A DNA stretch of 24,248 bases. It comes from GCA-2697345 sp049602715 (GTDB lineage: Bacteria; Pseudomonadota; Alphaproteobacteria; Rhodobacterales; Rhodobacteraceae). Where the stretch lies: assembly GCA_049602715.1 (NCBI GenBank), contig JBMYRX010000031.1, positions 1-24,248 of the forward strand, read 5' to 3'. Shown here in pieces: positions 8,111 through 15,292 of the stretch. How positions within the stretch are numbered: the first letter of the stretch is position 1; every line of letters starts with the position of its first letter. The position numbers and the translations under genes were made by a program. The notes beneath the pieces were generated by a model. That model was not told the origin of the DNA and made no database searches. It was given only the letters and a program-made list of their open reading frames with translations.

Positions 8111-9654
8111 ATCTTTCTCATTTCATCTGTAGATATTCTTATGTCAAACTCGTTAATGATCCGTTTAATAAGATCATCTTTTACATGATTTGGGTAGTGA
8201 CTTTCTAAGATTTCTTTAGCTAAAATTTTAGCGCGATAAATTATGTCCATTCCACCTGAACTTTCCCACACATCATATGGTCTTCTATCAGAAATTTTTG
8301 GATATAAAAAATCTGTTTTCATTCTCTTAAAAGTTTCACTCGCCCCTAGAAAATGGCCGTCCGTATTAACCTTTTCTTTTATTGACTCAAAACATAACGT
8401 TTCCTTATCAACTATTATTTTTGAAAGTGATCTTGATACTCCACCCAACATATCGTTATCAATTACACATGATTCAAACGAAGCAACCATCAAACCTGCT
8501 TGAGTTCCAGCGGCCTGTGTAATTAAGTTACTTCCTGAGTTGGCTGCCATACTGATGTTTGAAGCCTTTTCATATCCTGCCTGACAATCAGGAGCCTTAC
8601 TATCCGTAGCTCCAGATATAGTTGAATTAGAAAAACCATAAAAATTAGCTAGTTGTATAGATCCAGAGGTAAGTAACGCCTGTTCACCGCTCCCTCCAGC
8701 CATACCTCCAGTTCTCAGATCAGTAACCATTGGACGTGCACCATAAAGTGCTTTTATTTTTGGATTTAGTAAATACGCAAGGGTCATCCCTGCTAGTGTT
8801 TCAGCATTTGTTTGAGCCAAGCATCCAGCAATTGTTACAGGGCTAGACGCCCCCATTTGCCCAAATGTATTAATCATAATTGGAATCCCTTGAATAGAAC
8901 ATTCGAATAAGACCTCGGTAGCCTCCTTAGAAAACCGCATAGGCGGAACAACATGATTAATATGAATAGATAGAAAGGGTTTTTCCATGTATTTTTGTTT
9001 AGATCCAGCTATCAGGAAACATAATTTTGCAATTTGCTTTACTTGATGGCGAGAGTTAGCACTCACAATTACATGTTTCTTTGTACCCATCAAACAAGCA
9101 TAAGCCGTATTAATTGCAATCAAATCATCAATTTCTAAATCGCGAGCAACAACAGGACGAGAAAAAAAATGGATATTGTCCAATCGATCAATTAACCTAG
9201 CAAAATTATAAACATCTACCAAAGATGACTCGCGAAGATCACCATTTACAAGGTCTCGCACCATTGGTGAGGCGCCACCTGTTCCAAAGTAAACCTGCCC
9301 TGTCGATAGAATTAAATCATTTAGTCCGTCTCGACTGAATAAAGTTATATTCTTAGTTAATTGATTGATTGAATTTTTAATAGAGGTCTCAGAAAGACAA
9401 AGTCTACCATCACCATTTACATGACCACCACCCGATTCAATCACATTTCTAACTTCTTTAGAGTATTCTGAAAAGCCTACTTGAGTAAGAAGTTGAATTG
9501 ATGTTTTATGAATTTTTTTAACATCTTTATCTTCTAAGACTTTTAATTTTCCACCCCTAATTCCGCGTGTACTGGGCTTAATCTCGGTTGTTAAGGTTTC
9601 TCGTCCCTTACCGTTATTTTTTCTTTTACGTATTCTATTACGAATTTGAGACAT
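8107..9654 (-). CDS. MttB family (trimethylamine methyltransferase-like) protein, non-pyrrolysine
   Basis: A homologue of the trimethylamine/glycine betaine corrinoid methyltransferase family (515 residues), whose members move a methyl group from a quaternary or tertiary amine to a corrinoid protein. The overall match covers the whole family length; recognisable stretches include YFGTGGASP, GGMAGGSGEQ, GATDSKAPDCQAGYEK and AAGTQAGLM. The frame has no internal TAG, so it belongs to the non-pyrrolysine branch, where betaine-type substrates (glycine betaine, proline betaine, carnitine) are known. Start: TTG 9675 opens the frame, but ATG 9654 has AAGGA eight bases upstream and is preferred. The N-terminus is very basic (RNRIRKRKNNGK). 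No corrinoid-protein gene is in the window, which is odd for a working methyltransferase system. It heads the operon and is divergent from the LysR regulator. Confidence 0.85.
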   Translation of the reverse strand: MSQIRNRIRKRKNNGKGRETLTTEIKPSTRGIRGGKLKVLEDKDVKKIHKTSIQLLTQVGFSEYSKEVRNVIESGGGHVNGDGRLCLSETSIKNSINQLTKNITLFSRDGLNDLILSTGQVYFGTGGASPMVRDLVNGDLRESSLVDVYNFARLIDRLDNIHFFSRPVVARDLEIDDLIAINTAYACLMGTKKHVIVSANSRHQVKQIAKLCFLIAGSKQKYMEKPFLSIHINHVVPPMRFSKEATEVLFECSIQGIPIMINTFGQMGASSPVTIAGCLAQTNAETLAGMTLAYLLNPKIKALYGARPMVTDLRTGGMAGGSGEQALLTSGSIQLANFYGFSNSTISGATDSKAPDCQAGYEKASNISMAANSGSNLITQAAGTQAGLMVASFESCVIDNDMLGGVSRSLSKIIVDKETLCFESIKEKVNTDGHFLGASETFKRMKTDFLYPKISDRRPYDVWESSGGMDIIYRAKILAKEILESHYPNHVKDDLIKRIINEFDIRISTDEMRKI

Positions 9655-9736
9655 CAATTTTATCCTTAAACTCAATTCTTATAGACTAATTATTTCTCTG
9701 CTGGAAAGTGACAACATTATTTGTGATGGACAAGAG

Positions 9737-9753
9737 ATAACAATTAGAGTTAT
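9737..9753. promoter_or_regulatory. Candidate LysR-type operator
   Basis: ATAAC-N7-GTTAT, an interrupted 17-base dyad, lies in the 132-base gap between the divergent MttB-like and LysR genes. Size and place suit a LysR-type regulator binding site controlling both promoters, though the spacing is T-N13-A rather than the textbook T-N11-A. No footprint-like second copy was found. Confidence 0.35.
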
Positions 9754-9760
9754 GAATAAA

Positions 9761-9772
9761 GATAATTTTATC
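9761..9772. promoter_or_regulatory. Second small dyad next to the LysR start
   Basis: GATAA-TT-TTATC lies 14 bases before the LysR gene start, over its expected ribosome-binding/promoter region. It could serve autoregulation as a weaker half of the operator; the A/T-rich words make chance plausible. Confidence 0.22.
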
Positions 9773-9786
9773 TATAAGATGTTAAA

Positions 9787-10683
9787 ATGGCTAAAAAGAG
9801 AGTAAAACTAAATAGGTTACCGTTGACTGCCTTAAGAACCTTCGAGGCAGCAGCTAGGTTATTAAGCTTCAAAGACGCTTCAGACGAGCTCCACGTTAGT
9901 GCAACAACCGTTAGTAATCAAATTCGAAAATTAGAAAAAGATTGGAACTGCAAATTATTTATTCGTAGAACTCGGTCAGTCATACTCACGGATACTGGTA
10001 GGTCACTATCTACAGTCGTATCAAGATCATTTGGACAAATTAGAAAGGAAATAGAAACACATATAATTGATAAAAAACGAATATTAAAGGTAGGTATTGG
10101 TCCAATTTTTAGTCGCTGGATAATACCAAAAATAAATGATTTTCAAAAAAGATACCCTGAAGTTGATTTAGTAATTGAGAGTAGTCCAAGGATTACCAAT
10201 GCAGGGATGATGACTTGCGATATCCAGATAGATTGGGGGGTAAGCGATAGTTGGTTTGGTTTAGACAGTACTTTCCTAATGGAAGTTACATATTCACCTG
10301 TCCTAAGTCCCAAGATTTTAAAGGATGGTGAATACCCTAAAACATCAGAAGATTTAATTAATTTAACCCTTATTCATCAGTATGATTATTCAGAATGGGC
10401 AGCCTGGATGAACCTCAAAGGAGATAAGGAACTTAACGTAGAAAATGGAATAATTATTGTTGATTCGAACGTGGCTCTTCAAGCAGCAATTGATGGCGCT
10501 GGAGTTGCTTTAGGTTCTTTTCCTTTTGTTTCGCCAGAATTAGATGCCGGTATTTTAATTAAACCCTTCGACATCAACTTAGTACCGTCTCGTGCATATT
10601 ATGTTTTGGTAAAGCCGCAGAATACCCCAAACCCCGATATATCAATCTTTGTAGAGTGGCTTAAGGATCAAGTGTCTAACTAA
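9787..10683 (+). CDS. LysR family transcriptional regulator (GcvA-like)
   Basis: A DNA-binding regulator of 298 residues. The winged helix-turn-helix is at about residues 14-73 (LTALRTFEAAARLLSFKDA, then SATTVSNQIRKLE), followed by the periplasmic-binding-protein-like effector domain (about 95-295). The opening LNRLPLTALRTFEAAAR is the typical start of the GcvA-like branch, members of which respond to glycine, amino acids or aromatic/betaine-like compounds. It is transcribed away from the MttB-like operon with 132 bases between, the classic arrangement for a LysR protein that controls its neighbour, and it converges on the acyl-CoA dehydrogenase gene. The effector is unknown. Confidence 0.93.
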   Translation: MAKKRVKLNRLPLTALRTFEAAARLLSFKDASDELHVSATTVSNQIRKLEKDWNCKLFIRRTRSVILTDTGRSLSTVVSRSFGQIRKEIETHIIDKKRILKVGIGPIFSRWIIPKINDFQKRYPEVDLVIESSPRITNAGMMTCDIQIDWGVSDSWFGLDSTFLMEVTYSPVLSPKILKDGEYPKTSEDLINLTLIHQYDYSEWAAWMNLKGDKELNVENGIIIVDSNVALQAAIDGAGVALGSFPFVSPELDAGILIKPFDINLVPSRAYYVLVKPQNTPNPDISIFVEWLKDQVSN

Positions 10684-10688
10684 TTTCT

Positions 10689-10718
10689 CTAATCACGGAA
10701 TTCTAAGATTCCAATTAG
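10689..10718 (+). terminator. Candidate terminator after the LysR gene
   Basis: CTAAT...ATTAG enclosing GGAAT-TCTAAG-ATTCC forms an interrupted hairpin just after the LysR stop, followed by a T-rich TTAAATTTATTTG. The stem is weak with an asymmetric internal loop, so this is only a candidate. Confidence 0.35.
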
Positions 10719-10749
10719 TTAAATTTATTTGAATGTCAGAAATTAAAAC

Positions 10750-11916
10750 TCAAGTTTTCCATAAGTCTCTGGAGATCAAAACTTTCATAATTTCATTTGT
10801 TCCACCATAGATGCGTTCTACTCGGTTATCACGATACATTCTTGCGATTGGATATTCATTCATAAAACCATACCCTCCATGCAATTGAAGACATCGATCA
10901 ATAATTTTAGATTGGAGGTCCGTTAACCAGTATTTTGCCATCGAGGCCATTTCTGTGGTTAAGTTTCCTTTTAAATGTTCATTAATACAATAATCAACAA
11001 AAACCTTACCTATTGTTGCCTCAGTCTTACACTCAGCTAATTCAAATTGTGTATTTTGATAATCTGAGATAAATTTACCGAAAGCTTTTCTTTCTTTTAC
11101 ATAATCAAGGGTTACCCCTATTGCCCTATCTATTCGTGCAATGGCATAAATAGCTATTAGAAGTCTTTCTTGAGGTAACTCTCCCATTAATTGATAAAAA
11201 CCTTGACCTTCTTCAGGCCCTAAGAGCGCCGAAGCAGGAACTTTTACATTATCATAAAATAATTCGGATGTATCATTTGACTTCATTCCAATCTTGTCCA
11301 AATTACGTCCTCGCCTGAACCCCTCTACCTCATCAGTTTCTATCAAAAATAATGAGGTACCCTTAGCGCCTTCTTTGGGATTAGTTTTGGCTACTGTTAT
11401 AATTAAATTTGCTAATTGGCCATTTGTAATAAATGTCTTCTGTCCAGAAAGGACATATTGATTTCCCTCTTTAGTTGCCGAGGTGCGTATTCCTTGCAAG
11501 TCAGAACCAGCTGCTGGTTCTGACATCGCAATCGCTCCAATTAATTCACCAGAAATAAGCTTTGGTAAAAGTCTTTTCTTTTGATCTTCAGAGCCATAGT
11601 TGAGAACATATGGGATAACAATTGCATTATGCAGGCCTCCGCCCCAGCCATCTACACCAAGTAAGTTTCCCTGATAAGCAATAACCGCATCGTAAGCAAA
11701 ACTTCCACCCGGGCCTCCATATTTCTCGGGAACCATCGCTCCTAAAAGTCCCATCTCCCCAGCCTTCAACCAAGTCTCTCGACCGACATGACCACGCTCT
11801 TCCCACTCATCATAATAGGGTAAACAATCACGTTCATAGAATTGCCTACAGGCATCCTCCAACATTGTTAACTCTTCGTTAACCCAGGGTGATTTAGGTA
11901 AAATAGATGTCGTCAT
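10750..11916 (-). CDS. Acyl-CoA dehydrogenase, long-chain/isovaleryl type
   Basis: A flavoprotein of normal length (388 residues) that introduces a 2,3-double bond in an acyl-CoA and passes electrons to ETF. Family signatures are GAIAMSEPAAGSDL at 128-140, FITNG at 162-166 and the C-terminal LHGGYGFMNEYP and IYGGTNEI. The MCAD-type catalytic Glu position is Gly371 (YGGTNE). Instead the helix-G stretch GELPQERLLIA (245-255) carries the Glu (probably Glu250) used as base in the long-chain and isovaleryl-CoA dehydrogenases. It is the last gene of the ThDP enzyme / HIUase-like / DmdA-like operon, 26 bases after the DmdA-like stop, with an AGGAAAGAG ribosome-binding region. Too short to be DmdC (about 600 residues). 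Confidence 0.93.
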   Translation of the reverse strand: MTTSILPKSPWVNEELTMLEDACRQFYERDCLPYYDEWEERGHVGRETWLKAGEMGLLGAMVPEKYGGPGGSFAYDAVIAYQGNLLGVDGWGGGLHNAIVIPYVLNYGSEDQKKRLLPKLISGELIGAIAMSEPAAGSDLQGIRTSATKEGNQYVLSGQKTFITNGQLANLIITVAKTNPKEGAKGTSLFLIETDEVEGFRRGRNLDKIGMKSNDTSELFYDNVKVPASALLGPEEGQGFYQLMGELPQERLLIAIYAIARIDRAIGVTLDYVKERKAFGKFISDYQNTQFELAECKTEATIGKVFVDYCINEHLKGNLTTEMASMAKYWLTDLQSKIIDRCLQLHGGYGFMNEYPIARMYRDNRVERIYGGTNEIMKVLISRDLWKT

Positions 11917-11942
11917 TATACTCTTTCCTGTTTATTACCAAC

Positions 11943-13055
11943 TTATATGATTGGAAATGTATCAATCCTGCCTTCTCTTATCTCACCATCCATACAATCT
12001 ACACTGATTTTGTCACGACAACTCCAGTATTCTCTTTTAACCATAGCTATAGACACATTTGCTTTCTTTCGTGGTGAATACATTGCTGAAGTTATTTGGC
12101 CCACATGTTTGCCATTAGAAGTTAAGAGCCACGGAGACGAGCAAACTGGACATTTCGAGCCATCAAAAACAAACGCTTTTAGTTTTTGAGATACTCCCTC
12201 TGTTGCTATCTTCTGTAAAGCCTCTCTACCGACATAGTAAACCTCGCCATTCAAAGAGCAGTATTTCTCTAAACCCATTTCAAATGGGTTATTTTCACGG
12301 GTTATTTCGTTTCCGTAAGAAAACAATCCACCTTCAACCCTCTCTATTAAATTAGGAGAACCTGGTCTTATATTATACTTTTTGCCGGCCTGTAAAATAA
12401 AATCCCATAAGTCTGGACCTAAAGCCTTACCTTTTAAATATATCTCAAATCCTCCTTGACGAGAATAACCAGACCGAGCAATAATTTGTTGTGTATTTTT
12501 AAATTCTATTTTATCAAACTTGAAAAATTTAATATTTCTGGTATGCACCCCGAACAAGTCTGAGATGAGATCGCCAGCTTTTGGTCCCTGAATCGATAGT
12601 GTCCAAATATCAGCCTCGCAAATTAAAACGTCTAACTTTAAACCAATTGATAGTCCCAGTGCAAAAAGTAATAGATCACTATCCGCTATCGACAACCAAA
12701 ACTTATCTTCCGAATGCTTTAAGAGTACTGGATCATTTATAAGACCTGCATTTTGGTCAATAATTGGTAGATATAAACAATCACCCTTTTTACAGCTTGA
12801 TATATTTCTTGGAGTCATTAATTGAATCAGTTTTGACGCATCTGGCCCAATAACCTCTATTACGCGTTGGGTTGAGACATCCCACAATTGAACATGCTTC
12901 CGGAGATGCCAGTAATCATCCTCTACACTATGTTTAAATGCTTTTGGTAATAACATATGATTGACAACAGAAAAGCTAGACACACCCGCCTCCTCTACTC
13001 TGTCGGTATAGGCTGTCCTCCTAATTCTTCGAGAAAAATTCAAACCATCTGACAT
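11943..13055 (-). CDS. DmdA-type THF-dependent demethylase (GcvT/aminomethyltransferase family)
   Basis: A folate-dependent methyl- or aminomethyltransferase of 370 residues with the GcvT domain and C-terminal barrel. The N-terminus (SRRIRRTAYTDRVE, then NHMLLP) and patterns such as WDVSTQRVIEV, WLSIADSDLLL, IQGPKAGDL, ARSGYSRQGGFEIY and NLIERVEGGLFSYGNE closely follow the DmdA branch (dimethylsulfoniopropionate demethylase) as I remember it, rather than glycine-cleavage GcvT. A related demethylase for another S- or N-methyl compound is equally possible because the usual DmdB/DmdC partners are missing. Start: ATG 13055, overlapping the HIUase-like stop as TAATG; the longer frame from TTG 13070 would lie inside the preceding gene. 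Confidence 0.82.
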   Translation of the reverse strand: MSDGLNFSRRIRRTAYTDRVEEAGVSSFSVVNHMLLPKAFKHSVEDDYWHLRKHVQLWDVSTQRVIEVIGPDASKLIQLMTPRNISSCKKGDCLYLPIIDQNAGLINDPVLLKHSEDKFWLSIADSDLLLFALGLSIGLKLDVLICEADIWTLSIQGPKAGDLISDLFGVHTRNIKFFKFDKIEFKNTQQIIARSGYSRQGGFEIYLKGKALGPDLWDFILQAGKKYNIRPGSPNLIERVEGGLFSYGNEITRENNPFEMGLEKYCSLNGEVYYVGREALQKIATEGVSQKLKAFVFDGSKCPVCSSPWLLTSNGKHVGQITSAMYSPRKKANVSIAMVKREYWSCRDKISVDCMDGEIREGRIDTFPII

Positions 13056-13396
13056 TATGATGATTTCCAAACCGTATAGGAGTTAGGAGAAAATATTACT
13101 GGAATATGATAATTTCCAAAAATATCGTTTACCTTAAATCGTACGGTAATCTCATTGAGTAGTTGTGAGTTAAAAACTTTTCTCTCTTTCCAATAGTCAG
13201 AAACATTAAAAGTTAGCTGATAATTATCTCCAGCAATCAGATCATCGGGATCAATATCGACAGACAATCTTCCGTCGCTATCCATACTGCTCGAAAAAAT
13301 ACTCTTTTTCGAAATGACGTGTTCGAGGGTAACGGGTATAGATGAGGCATGAGAACCGTCAGTTCCGTTTAAGGTATGAGAAGTTAACTTTGCCAT
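13055..13396 (-). CDS. Transthyretin/5-hydroxyisourate hydrolase (HIUase)-like protein
   Basis: A small protein (113 residues, the usual length) of the transthyretin-related family; classical members hydrolyse 5-hydroxyisourate in uric acid breakdown. The catalytic triad positions are kept: His7 in LTSHTL, Arg43 in DGRL and His97 in NYHIPV. The fold pattern YQLTFNVSDYW and IFSPNSY is typical. The diagnostic C-terminal tetrapeptide YRGS is here WKSS (110-113) with no change in length, so the pocket floor is altered. No uricase, OHCU decarboxylase or allantoin gene is in the window. It sits between the ThDP enzyme and the DmdA-like enzyme, joined to both by one-base TAATG overlaps, so it probably works on an intermediate of that pathway. 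No signal peptide. Confidence 0.82.
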   Translation of the reverse strand: MAKLTSHTLNGTDGSHASSIPVTLEHVISKKSIFSSSMDSDGRLSVDIDPDDLIAGDNYQLTFNVSDYWKERKVFNSQLLNEITVRFKVNDIFGNYHIPVIFSPNSYTVWKSS

Positions 13397-15114
13397 TATT
13401 CTATAGATGCCTTATCCCGTTTATCCGATGTTGCAGCAACTATTGGGCTAATTACACCTCGACACTTTACATTTATACAGGCTGTTTTTCCACTCTCCAT
13501 GGCTCTTTTAACGGCCGGGATAATGTCTGATCTAGATGTCACTAACTCTCCATGCCCACCTAACCCTTCAAACATTGTATGGAAAGGAATATCCCTAAAA
13601 TCTGTTGCAAAGTGCTTTCCGTTTTCAAAAAGTCTCTCTTGCTGTTGACTAATACAATCTAACCCACCGTTATTATCTATAATAACAGTAATCGGTAAAT
13701 TCTCCTGGAAAGCTGCTTCTATTGATAGTCCTCCAGATAAAAAAGCTCCATCTCCACTGATTAAAACAATATTTTTATCAGGATTAAGTGCCTTAGCCGA
13801 AATAGCAAAAGACACCCCAACGCCTAAAAGACTATAATTACCAGGATGCATTATTCCACCTAATTTTTTTCCACGCCATCCAGCCATATTAACTCCAATT
13901 TCAGACCAAAAATGGGTATTACCTCCATCAAAAATTAACCAATCGTCATCTCCCAAAGTAGATTGAACATCTAATGAAAGCTGTAGAGGATGAATTCTGA
14001 CATCTTTCTTTTCTTCTTCAACTAGATGGTCTTCCCAACTTTCAACCCATTTACCTCTCCGCACCTTTTGAAGTTCAAACCATTCGTTCCAAGCTAAATT
14101 TAAATTCAAAATATTTTCCAGAAAAGCTCGAGGATCTGATAACAAAGAGTAATCTGCCGCACGATTATATTCAAGTTCTTCATGGCTCCCATTGATACAA
14201 ACTAACTTCTGATGCTTAGGAAAAAATGGTGGATTTCCAAAGTTCATTTGGTTATCTAACCTACCACCAATCATTAAAACTAAATCGGCTTCTTGAATGG
14301 CCTGTTTTGATGGATGATACTGATGAAAATCAGCTAACCCCATATAAGCATCACATTCCTCTCCTAACAGCTTTTGATGATAAGGTACGTTAAATATGGG
14401 TAACTTCAACTTAACACCAACATCACGGAGCAATTCCTCACTCTTTGACCACCAGACTCCATGACCACCTATAATAATCGGTCGTTGAGAGTTTTGTAAT
14501 AAATTTATAACCTTTTCTAAACTCTTGGGGTTTGGCCACGCCCTAGGGATATCACCAGCTTTACGATCAAATGGTCGTTCTAATAATCCTGTTTCCTCAT
14601 TAAAAGAAGAAAACATTATATCGACCGGCAAGCTTATATGAACTGGACCGGGATACCCAGTTATAGCCGCAGTCCATGCTCGGTCAACAAATTCACCAAT
14701 TCTATCACCATCAGTAATTTGAACTGAATACTTTACTAAAGGCGCAGCGATTGCCACGTCATCAATTTCTTTAAATCCGCCTGATCCTTGACGTTTTAAT
14801 GTGGAAGAACCAGTTACAAAAATTACTGGGCTCCTTTCTCCACCAGCCTCAAGCATGGCCGGTACTGCGTTGGCAAACCCCTCAGGTCCAACAAGACAAA
14901 CAGTTGGTTTTCTTGTTATACGCGTGTGACCATCGGCAAGATGGCCCGCAATTTGTTCATGTGGTGAATTTATAACTGGCATATGACATTCCATAAAACC
15001 CTCAAGTGCTGGATTACAAAAACCCCCAGCTAATGTGAAAACATGGTCAACGCCTTTTTCTCTTAAAGCTCTAGCTAAGATCGCTCCACCACGGAATGTA
15101 GTATCATTTTTCAA
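13396..15114 (-). CDS. Thiamine-diphosphate-dependent enzyme, acetolactate synthase-like
   Basis: A ThDP enzyme of 572 residues with the three-domain plan of the acetolactate synthase / oxalyl-CoA decarboxylase / benzaldehyde lyase group. The cofactor-activating Glu53 is in SPHEQIAGH. The central domain is about 195-345. The ThDP/Mg motif runs from GDGAF at 454-458 to DNN at 480-482. It probably decarboxylates or ligates a 2-oxo acid. It is not a clear biosynthetic acetolactate synthase, and no small regulatory subunit is nearby. The start is TTG 15114, supported by GAGAGGA seven bases upstream; no in-frame ATG lies close by. It is the first gene of a four-gene operon and its stop overlaps the next start (TAATG). 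Confidence 0.88.
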   Translation of the reverse strand: MKNDTTFRGGAILARALREKGVDHVFTLAGGFCNPALEGFMECHMPVINSPHEQIAGHLADGHTRITRKPTVCLVGPEGFANAVPAMLEAGGERSPVIFVTGSSTLKRQGSGGFKEIDDVAIAAPLVKYSVQITDGDRIGEFVDRAWTAAITGYPGPVHISLPVDIMFSSFNEETGLLERPFDRKAGDIPRAWPNPKSLEKVINLLQNSQRPIIIGGHGVWWSKSEELLRDVGVKLKLPIFNVPYHQKLLGEECDAYMGLADFHQYHPSKQAIQEADLVLMIGGRLDNQMNFGNPPFFPKHQKLVCINGSHEELEYNRAADYSLLSDPRAFLENILNLNLAWNEWFELQKVRRGKWVESWEDHLVEEEKKDVRIHPLQLSLDVQSTLGDDDWLIFDGGNTHFWSEIGVNMAGWRGKKLGGIMHPGNYSLLGVGVSFAISAKALNPDKNIVLISGDGAFLSGGLSIEAAFQENLPITVIIDNNGGLDCISQQQERLFENGKHFATDFRDIPFHTMFEGLGGHGELVTSRSDIIPAVKRAMESGKTACINVKCRGVISPIVAATSDKRDKASIE

Positions 15115-15162
15115 AAAATCATCCTCTCATTGACCCATGATGATTTACATAGCTCTGTTCTA

Positions 15163-15192
15163 TCAATTTATAAACCAATATTTATTCATCAT
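15163..15192 (-). other. Possible nine-residue leader ORF upstream of the ThDP operon
   Basis: In the 178-base gap before the ThDP gene, two tandem ATG codons open a nine-residue frame (MMNKYWFIN) that ends 48 bases before the TTG start. AGGA stands seven bases before the second ATG, a good ribosome-binding spacing. It could be a short upstream ORF; chance is likely in AT-rich DNA. I could not identify a convincing promoter or a known riboswitch in the gap. Confidence 0.2.
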
Positions 15193-15292
15193 ACAGTCCT
15201 CTTCTAACCGCTTTTTTACAACAGAAAAATTACGCAAACATAAGTAAAAAAAATATTATGTATACCAGAGTATTAAAATTAGCTTGGAAGAT

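Noticed and set aside
8107..9654. Possible pyrrolysine-containing MttB with an in-frame amber codon
   Set aside because: The frame has no internal TAG and ends in TGA, and other genes here (18556-19590, livF) use TAG as normal stop.
10750..13055. Complete DMSP demethylation pathway (DmdA with DmdB/DmdC)
   Set aside because: No acyl-CoA ligase or enoyl-CoA hydratase is present, and the acyl-CoA dehydrogenase is about 390 residues instead of about 600 for DmdC.
13396..15114. Biosynthetic acetolactate synthase large subunit
   Set aside because: No small subunit or branched-chain biosynthesis genes are near, and the gene is locked into a catabolic operon; only family-level naming is justified.
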